Assembly: GCF_027270315.1 (NCBI RefSeq)
Contig: NZ_CP114413.1
Span: forward strand, 5,580,001-5,644,000
DNA length: 64,000 nucleotides
Origin: Streptomyces cinnabarinus
GTDB taxonomy: Bacteria; Actinomycetota; Actinomycetes; Streptomycetales; Streptomycetaceae
Direction of reading: 5' to 3'
Part shown: positions 59,280 through 64,000 of the stretch, in pieces
Layout: each line of letters starts with the position of its first letter
Numbering within the stretch: the first letter of the stretch is position 1
Position numbers and translations under genes: made by a program
The notes under the pieces: model-generated
Told to the model about the DNA's origin: nothing
The model's input: only the letters and a program-made list of their open reading frames with translations
Database searches by the model: none

Positions 59280-59792
59280 ATGGCTGGGCAGACGCAGAGG
59301 GCCGTGCTGGCCGGTGGATGTTTCTGGGGGATGGAGGAGCTGATCCGTCGACTCCCCGGTGTGACGTCGACCCGGGTCGGCTACACCGGCGGCGACGTGC
59401 CGAACGCGACGTACCGCAACCACGGCACGCACGCCGAGGCCATCGAGATCCTCTACGACCCCGAGCAGACCGATTACCGCGCGCTCCTGGAGTTCTTCTT
59501 CCAGATCCACGACCCGAGCACCAGGAACCGGCAGGGCAACGACATCGGGCTCAGCTACCGCTCGGCGATCTACTACGTGGACGACGCGCAGAAGCGGGTC
59601 GCCGAGGACACCATCGCCGATGTGGACGCCTCGGGACTGTGGCCCGGCAAGGTCGTCACCGAAGTGGAGCCGGTCGGCCCCTTCTGGGAGGCCGAGCCGG
59701 AGCACCAGGACTATCTCCAGCGCTACCCGAACGGCTACACCTGCCACTTCCCGCGCCCGGGCTGGCGACTGCCCACCCGCGCGGAGGGCTGA
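59280..59792 (+). CDS. msrA: Peptide-methionine (S)-S-oxide reductase
   Basis: A 170-residue MsrA that repairs oxidised methionine in proteins. The catalytic cysteine is C14 in GGCFWGMEE. The family segments GYTGGDVPNATYRNHGTHAE and RYPNGYTCHFPRPGWRLPT are present; the last contains a second cysteine that may resolve the disulfide. ATG 59280 follows GGAGGGG. The position matches SCO4956. Confidence 0.95.
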   Translation: MAGQTQRAVLAGGCFWGMEELIRRLPGVTSTRVGYTGGDVPNATYRNHGTHAEAIEILYDPEQTDYRALLEFFFQIHDPSTRNRQGNDIGLSYRSAIYYVDDAQKRVAEDTIADVDASGLWPGKVVTEVEPVGPFWEAEPEHQDYLQRYPNGYTCHFPRPGWRLPTRAEG

Positions 59793-59800
59793 GCGGGGGA

Positions 59801-59826
59801 CGGCCCCGCGCGTTGAGGCGGGGCCG
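59801..59826 (+). terminator. Terminator hairpin after msrA
   Basis: CGGCCCCGC (59801-59809) pairs with GCGGGGCCG (59818-59826), 8 bp after the stop codon. The convergent gene follows at 59875. Confidence 0.65.
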
Positions 59827-59874
59827 CCCGAGTCCTACGGCGCTCGGTGCTCGGCGCCCGTGCGCTCAGTGCGC

Positions 59875-60993
59875 TCAGTGCGGGAGCGTCGCCGGGCTGC
59901 CGCCGTTCGCCTCGTAGCCCGCGACCGCCAGCGCGCGGTACACCGCGAACTCGGCCGCCGGGTCCGGGGACAGGGTCCAGGGCACGGCGCCGACATGGCC
60001 GTCGACGTGTATCAGCTGGTTCATGGCCTCGGCCCAGCGCTCGGCGCGGACCAGGAAGAACACCAGCAGATGGCGGACATGGGCGAGCATCGGGTCGTCC
60101 GCCCGGGCCGAGTGGACTGCGTGCAGCGCGCCGTGGATCGCCTTGGTCACGACCTCGCTCTGGTAGAAGCCGCTGACCAGGTTGACCTCGGGCAGGTGCT
60201 CGAACACCGCGAACAGCGGCATCGCCGCGAGCAGCGAGCCCTGCGGCGCGCGGGCCGCGGCGGCCTCCGCGAAGCCGTACGCCTGCTCACGCGAGCCGTG
60301 CCACTTCTCGCACCAGAAGTGCAGCGCGGCCAGATGGGCGCCCATGTGGTTCGGCGCGCGGTCCAGGATCTTCAGCCAGACCTGCTCGAACTCCGGCTGG
60401 GTGTAGGCGAGGCCACGGGCCACCGACAGCTCGACGATGTACGGGATCGGGTCGCCGGGGGCGAGCAGCGCGGCATCGCCGCAGGCCGCCTTCGCCTCCT
60501 CCATGATGATCCGGAACTCGTCCGTGCCGGGCGTCGCGGTGCGCCACGCCTGCTGCACCAGGAACTCGGCGTGGACCGCCGCGCCGCCCGCGTCCTTGGG
60601 CTGCTCGGCCCGCCACACCCGCAGCCACTGTCCGCCCGGGGTGTCACCGACGCCGCCCGGCCGCTGCTGGAGCTCCAGTGAGGCGGCGCCCGCGAAGGCC
60701 TGCACCCGCTGCCAGCGCCGCTCGCCGTCGCTCCCGGTGCCCGCGAGGAGCTGTCCCGCCGCGCGGTAGTCCTGGCTGCGCTGCACCAGGTCCAGCACAT
60801 CCAGCAGGTCCTGGTCGGGGCCCGGCATGCGGACGTCCAGCTCCTCCTGCCGTGCGAAGCCATAGTTCTCGGGGTCCGCGGCGTCCGGGTGGCCTGCCGG
60901 GACCTGCTCGATCATGCCCCGGCGGCGCCGCATGACCGGCAGCACCACGAAGCCGATCATGAGCAGCGCCCACAGGACCAAGAGAATCTCCAT
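59875..60993 (-). CDS. Membrane-anchored helical repeat protein of unknown function
   Basis: A 372-residue protein. The N-terminus is one transmembrane helix (MEILLVLWALLMIGFVVLPV) followed by a basic stop (RRRRGM). The rest is predicted helical with TPR-like repeats, for example AAGQLLAGTGSDGERRWQRV and AYTQPEFEQVWLKILDRAPN then HMGAHLAALHFW. A conserved gene of this type sits between msrA and metB in Streptomyces. It may assemble a membrane complex; no catalytic motif is seen. Confidence 0.7.
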   Translation of the reverse strand: MEILLVLWALLMIGFVVLPVMRRRRGMIEQVPAGHPDAADPENYGFARQEELDVRMPGPDQDLLDVLDLVQRSQDYRAAGQLLAGTGSDGERRWQRVQAFAGAASLELQQRPGGVGDTPGGQWLRVWRAEQPKDAGGAAVHAEFLVQQAWRTATPGTDEFRIIMEEAKAACGDAALLAPGDPIPYIVELSVARGLAYTQPEFEQVWLKILDRAPNHMGAHLAALHFWCEKWHGSREQAYGFAEAAAARAPQGSLLAAMPLFAVFEHLPEVNLVSGFYQSEVVTKAIHGALHAVHSARADDPMLAHVRHLLVFFLVRAERWAEAMNQLIHVDGHVGAVPWTLSPDPAAEFAVYRALAVAGYEANGGSPATLPH

Positions 60994-61114
60994 GCCTCAA
61001 GGGTTCCAGACGGCGCTGACAATTGGCCAACCCGGTCCGCGGCCTGTGGACAACGGTCTGTGGATGACCGCTCCATGCGTCATCAGAGCCGTCGGCGCAC
61101 TACGCTCGTGACCC

Positions 61115-62269
61115 ATGAGCGACAGGCACATCAGTCAGCACTTCGAGACGCTCGCCATCCACGCGGGCAACACGGCGGACCCCCTCACCGGTGCGGTCGT
61201 CCCGCCCATCTACCAGGTCTCGACCTACAAGCAGGACGGCGTCGGCGGCCTGCGCGGCGGCTACGAGTACAGCCGTAGCGCCAACCCCACCAGGACCGCC
61301 CTGGAGGAGAACCTCGCCGCCCTGGAGGGCGGACGTCGAGGGCTCGCGTTCGCGTCCGGTCTCGCGGCCGAGGACTGCCTGCTGCGTACGCTGCTCAGCC
61401 CCGGCGACCACGTGGTCATCCCGAACGACGCGTACGGCGGCACCTTCCGGCTCTTCGCGAAGGTCGTCGCCCGCTGGGGTGTGGAGTGGTCGGTCGCCGA
61501 CACCAGCGACCCCGCCGCGGTCCGGGCCGCCATCACCCCCAAGACCAAGGCCGTGTGGGTGGAGACCCCCTCCAACCCGCTGCTCGGCATCACCGACATC
61601 GCGGCGGTCGCCCAGATCGCCCGGGACGCGGGCGCGAAGCTCGTCGTCGACAACACCTTCGCCACGCCCTACCTCCAGCAGCCGCTCTCGCTCGGTGCCG
61701 ATGTCGTGGTCCACTCGCTGACCAAGTACATGGGCGGCCACTCCGACGTCGTCGGCGGCGCGCTGATCGTGAGCGACGAGGGCCTCGGCGAGGAGCTGGC
61801 CTTCCACCAGAACGCGATGGGCGCGGTCGCCGGGCCCTTCGACTCCTGGCTGGTGCTGCGCGGCACCAAGACGCTGTCGGTGCGCATGGACCGGCACAGC
61901 GAGAACGCCACCAAGGTCGCCGACATGCTCTCCCGGCACGCGCGCGTGACGAAGGTGCTCTACCCGGGGTTGCCCGAGCACCCCGGCCACGAGGTCGCCG
62001 CCAAGCAGATGAAGGCGTTCGGCGGCATGGTCTCCTTCCAGGTGGCGGGCGGCGAGGAGGCGGCCGTCGAGGTCTGCAACCGCGCCAAGGTGTTCACGCT
62101 CGGCGAGTCCCTCGGTGGTGTCGAGTCGCTGATCGAGCACCCGGGCCGGATGACGCACGCCTCGGCCGCCGGTTCGGCCCTTGAGGTGCCGGCCGATCTC
62201 GTCCGCCTCTCCGTGGGCATCGAGAACGTGGAGGACCTGCTGGAGGACCTTCAGCAGGCGCTCGGCTGA
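61115..62269 (+). CDS. metB: Cystathionine gamma-synthase/lyase
   Basis: A 384-residue pyridoxal-phosphate enzyme of the Cys/Met metabolism family. The cofactor lysine is K204 in VVHSLTKYMGGHSDVVGG. The start is MSDRHISQHFETLAIHAG, and RSANPTRTALEENLAALEGG and the C-terminal SLGGVESLIEHPGRMTHAS are typical. It joins cysteine and O-succinyl- or O-acetylhomoserine, or cleaves cystathionine; the sequence does not separate the two. A -10-like TACGCT (61101-61106) ends 8 nt before the ATG, so the transcript may be leaderless. Confidence 0.94.
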   Translation: MSDRHISQHFETLAIHAGNTADPLTGAVVPPIYQVSTYKQDGVGGLRGGYEYSRSANPTRTALEENLAALEGGRRGLAFASGLAAEDCLLRTLLSPGDHVVIPNDAYGGTFRLFAKVVARWGVEWSVADTSDPAAVRAAITPKTKAVWVETPSNPLLGITDIAAVAQIARDAGAKLVVDNTFATPYLQQPLSLGADVVVHSLTKYMGGHSDVVGGALIVSDEGLGEELAFHQNAMGAVAGPFDSWLVLRGTKTLSVRMDRHSENATKVADMLSRHARVTKVLYPGLPEHPGHEVAAKQMKAFGGMVSFQVAGGEEAAVEVCNRAKVFTLGESLGGVESLIEHPGRMTHASAAGSALEVPADLVRLSVGIENVEDLLEDLQQALG

Positions 62270-62284
62270 TCCCTTTGCGAGGGT

Positions 62285-62533
62285 TCACCAGCCGGTGAGC
62301 GGTGGAGTCACCTCCGACGGTGGCTCCACCCACGGGCGCGCCATCAGCGCCCACACCACGAACGCCACCGTCGCGGCGAACATCAGCAGCCACATCAGCC
62401 GCAGCGCGGCCCTGCGGCGGCGCAGCATCCGGCCGCCGCGCCGGACGGCGTTCGAGCACAGGTCGGGCGGTACGGCAGGTGCCGTGCGCTCCATGATCCG
62501 CCGTGCGGCGGCCTCGCGTTCGGACCGGTTCAT
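62285..62533 (-). CDS. Small single-pass membrane protein coupled to a sigma factor gene
   Basis: An 82-residue protein: a basic cytosolic part (RRGGRMLRRRRAALRLM) and one helix (WLLMFAATVAFVVWALMARP) with a short external tail. Its ATG overlaps the stop of the upstream sigma factor gene (ATGA), so the two are translationally coupled. It could be a membrane partner or anti-sigma-like modulator, although no zinc-binding anti-sigma motif is seen. Confidence 0.8.
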   Translation of the reverse strand: MNRSEREAAARRIMERTAPAVPPDLCSNAVRRGGRMLRRRRAALRLMWLLMFAATVAFVVWALMARPWVEPPSEVTPPLTGW

Positions 62534-63033
62534 GGCGTCGCCGCCCTCGCGCGGACGACCGCCGGTGCGGGGCCGCGCGGTGGGTGCAGCAGGGTCGCGG
62601 TGGCCCGGTCGCAGATCGTGCGCACCCGTTCGACGGGCAGTCCGAGCAGGGCCGCCGTCTGCTGCTCGGCCACCCCTTCGTACAGCATGAGCACGAGGAT
62701 CAGGCGTTCCTGGGGACCGAGCACGGCCAGCGGGCTGTCGGGGTGCGGGCGGGCCCGGCCGAGTCCGCCGTACTGGTGCCACGCTCCCCGCGCGTAGCGT
62801 CCGGCCAGATGCTGACGGGCGTGGTCATAGGGGTCCTCGCCGCGCAGCCGGTCCCAGCCCGCGTACGTATGGGCGAGGGCGAGCGTCAGCAGGCGCCGTG
62901 CGCGGGGGTTGTCGGCCGGTGCCTCCGCCGTGAGCAGGGTGGCGGTGTGCAGCAGCCGGCCCGCGGCGCCCGCGACGAACGCCTCGAACTCCCGGGTCCG
63001 GCGTGCGTTTTGGGACACAAGCCGTTCTCGCAC
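62530..63033 (-). CDS. SigE-family (ECF-like) RNA polymerase sigma factor
   Basis: A 167-residue sigma-70-family protein of the SigE type. Region 2 (REFEAFVAGAAGRLLHTATL, RLLTLALAHTYAGWDRLRGE) precedes region 4 (LGPQERLILVLMLYEGVAEQ, QTAALLGLPVERVRTICDRA). GTG 63033 follows a GGGAGGCGCG ribosome site and fits the family length; the longer upstream frame is low-complexity. Its coupled membrane protein gene follows directly. Targets unknown. Confidence 0.82.
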   Translation of the reverse strand: MRERLVSQNARRTREFEAFVAGAAGRLLHTATLLTAEAPADNPRARRLLTLALAHTYAGWDRLRGEDPYDHARQHLAGRYARGAWHQYGGLGRARPHPDSPLAVLGPQERLILVLMLYEGVAEQQTAALLGLPVERVRTICDRATATLLHPPRGPAPAVVRARAATP

Positions 63034-63184
63034 CGCGCCTCCCGCCTGAGGGCGACCGCCTGAGTGGTCGGATCCCGGCCACGTACGGGCGTACGAAGGG
63101 GACCCGGTCTCATATGAGGCCCGTGAGTGGCCCAGGGTCAAGAGCCGGGCGGCACGCGCGTGCGGAGCCGTGGGCTCCGCGGGT

Positions 63185-63709
63185 TCAGGAGGCCGGGGTC
63201 GGCTCGGCTCCGGGCATGCCGTGGGCGGCCATGCGGGTGGACAGCGCGGTGTTGAAGCGCGTGAGGAGCGTGCAGAACGCCTCGCGCTCCCCCGGTGCCC
63301 AGTCGTGTGTCAGCTCGGCCATCAACTGACGCCTGGAGGACCGCACTTCCTCCAGCCGGGACGCCCCGCGCGGGGAGAGCTGAAGCACCACGGCCCGGCC
63401 GTCCTCGGGGTGCGAGGTGCGCTTGACGAGCCCGGTGTCGACGAGCGGAGCCACCTGCCGGGTGACCGTCGAGGAGTCGATGCCCATGCTCGCGGCGAGC
63501 GCCTTGACCCCCATGGGGCCTTCCTTGTCGAGGCGGTTGAGCAGCAGGTAGGCGGCGCGGTCCATGGAGTTGCGCACCTGCCCCACCCCGCCGAGCCGGG
63601 TCTGTTCGGCACGGCGGGCGAACACCGCCACCTCGTGCTGGAGGGTGTCGAGGAGACCGGTGTCACCGACGGTCGACATGTCCATCGACATTTCAGGTGT
63701 TGTGGGCAT
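63185..63709 (-). CDS. MarR-family transcriptional regulator
   Basis: A 174-residue winged-helix regulator: dimerisation helices, then the recognition part KALAASMGIDSSTVTRQVAP and a wing RTSHPEDGRAVVLQLSPRG. The start at ATG 63709 (MPTTPEMSMDMST) could also be one of the next methionines. It responds typically to phenolic compounds or oxidants. It is divergent from the threonine dehydratase gene with 143 bp between. Confidence 0.9.
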   Translation of the reverse strand: MPTTPEMSMDMSTVGDTGLLDTLQHEVAVFARRAEQTRLGGVGQVRNSMDRAAYLLLNRLDKEGPMGVKALAASMGIDSSTVTRQVAPLVDTGLVKRTSHPEDGRAVVLQLSPRGASRLEEVRSSRRQLMAELTHDWAPGEREAFCTLLTRFNTALSTRMAAHGMPGAEPTPAS

Positions 63710-63852
63710 GGCCGGAGGCTCACTTCATGAGGGCTGCTGGGTTGGGGGACAGGGTACGCGGCCGGAAGGCGGGCCGTACCTGCGCTGCGAAAACCCGTCT
63801 CGGTGGTTGGTCACGGCGGCAGTGGGCGCGTGTGAACTGCGAGACTTGAGTC

Positions 63853-64000
63853 ATGAGCTACCGCAAGGCCGACCTGTTGCCGCCGGTCACGCTCGACGAC
63901 GTGCGCGGCGCCCAGAAGATGCTCACAGGCGTGGCCCGGATGACCGCGATGGAGGGCAGCAGGCACCTGTCCCAGCTGGTGGGCGCCCCGGTGCACTTCA
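63853..64000 (+). CDS. ilvA: Threonine dehydratase, 5' part only
   Basis: Only the first 49 codons are in the window (MSYRKADLLPPVTLDDVRGA to SQLVGAPVHF). The helical start with QKMLTGVARMTAMEGSRHLS, and the neighbourhood after metB, match the pyridoxal-phosphate threonine ammonia-lyase of isoleucine synthesis (SCO4962 position, from memory). The substrate-binding S-x-K-x-R motif should follow just outside the window. No ribosome site is evident; GAGACT, 6 nt before the ATG, is a possible -10. Confidence 0.8.
   Translation, partial: MSYRKADLLPPVTLDDVRGAQKMLTGVARMTAMEGSRHLSQLVGAPVHF

Noticed and set aside
60994..61114. SAM riboswitch upstream of metB
   Set aside because: The gap is 121 bp, shows no conserved riboswitch stems, and the promoter appears to abut the ATG.

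Overview
The window is high-GC actinobacterial DNA. Dense GC-rich coding, frequent GTG starts, XRE/DUF397 regulator pairs, class E (LAXTG) sorting signals, leaderless-looking promoters and typical Streptomyces intergenic repeats all point to a Streptomyces chromosome. From about 16.3 kb to the right edge the gene order matches, from memory, the conserved core of Streptomyces coelicolor around SCO4912-SCO4962: aldehyde dehydrogenases, deoC, sugar phosphomutase, purine nucleoside phosphorylase, lpdA, accA2, maf, pccE, pccB, birA, cya, hutH, an L,D-transpeptidase, msrA, metB and the start of ilvA. The left 16.3 kb is accessory DNA.

Left accessory region (1-16284). This is a large restriction-modification-like defence locus. 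A DNA adenine methyltransferase (cut by the window edge) is coupled to a specificity subunit. After a small XRE/DUF397 regulatory pair come three very large genes in a row: a 1414-residue NERD nuclease-like / pseudokinase / kinase / P-loop ATPase fusion, a 564-residue protein with no recognised domain, and an 1857-residue HerA/FtsK-type ATPase with an embedded nuclease-like ExK motif. The set and its order resemble MAD2-MAD5-MAD6-MAD7-MAD8 of the methylation-associated defense system (MADS). The ATPase / middle protein / HerA layout also recalls the DndFGH (DptFGH) restriction module. No HsdR, PglZ, BrxC or Cas gene is present in the window. A near-perfect actinobacterial DNA-damage promoter (RecA-NDp/PafBC type) lies in front of the kinase gene, which suggests that genome injury induces the restriction half.

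Nucleoside and central metabolism (16.3-32.4 kb). Two aldehyde dehydrogenases with deoC, and the purine nucleoside phosphorylase, form a nucleoside salvage/catabolism set. Both deoC and the phosphorylase gene carry the identical palindrome CTACGCGCGTAG just upstream of the start codon. LpdA-type quinone reductase, DeoR, TetR and LuxR-type regulators and membrane proteins follow, then the biotin-dependent acyl-CoA carboxylase alpha subunit.

Carboxylase cluster and signalling (32.4-42.7 kb). Maf with a tiny membrane protein, carboxylase epsilon and beta subunits, biotin ligase, adenylate cyclase, an enoyl-CoA hydratase, a GAF-GGDEF protein and histidine ammonia-lyase. AccA2, PccB, PccE and BirA together would make and biotinylate an acyl-CoA carboxylase.

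Envelope, transport and regulators (42.7-64 kb). Lipoproteins, a sortase-type surface protein, an L,D-transpeptidase, a large secreted subtilase, a MacB-like ABC exporter pair, a fused monooxygenase-truncated haemoglobin, an alcohol dehydrogenase divergent from an MmyB-type regulator, an AraC/MFS divergent pair, a serine hydrolase, a beta-propeller-like protein, MsrA, MetB, a SigE-family sigma factor with a small membrane partner, MarR, and the first 49 codons of threonine dehydratase. No tRNA, rRNA, CRISPR array or insertion sequence was seen.
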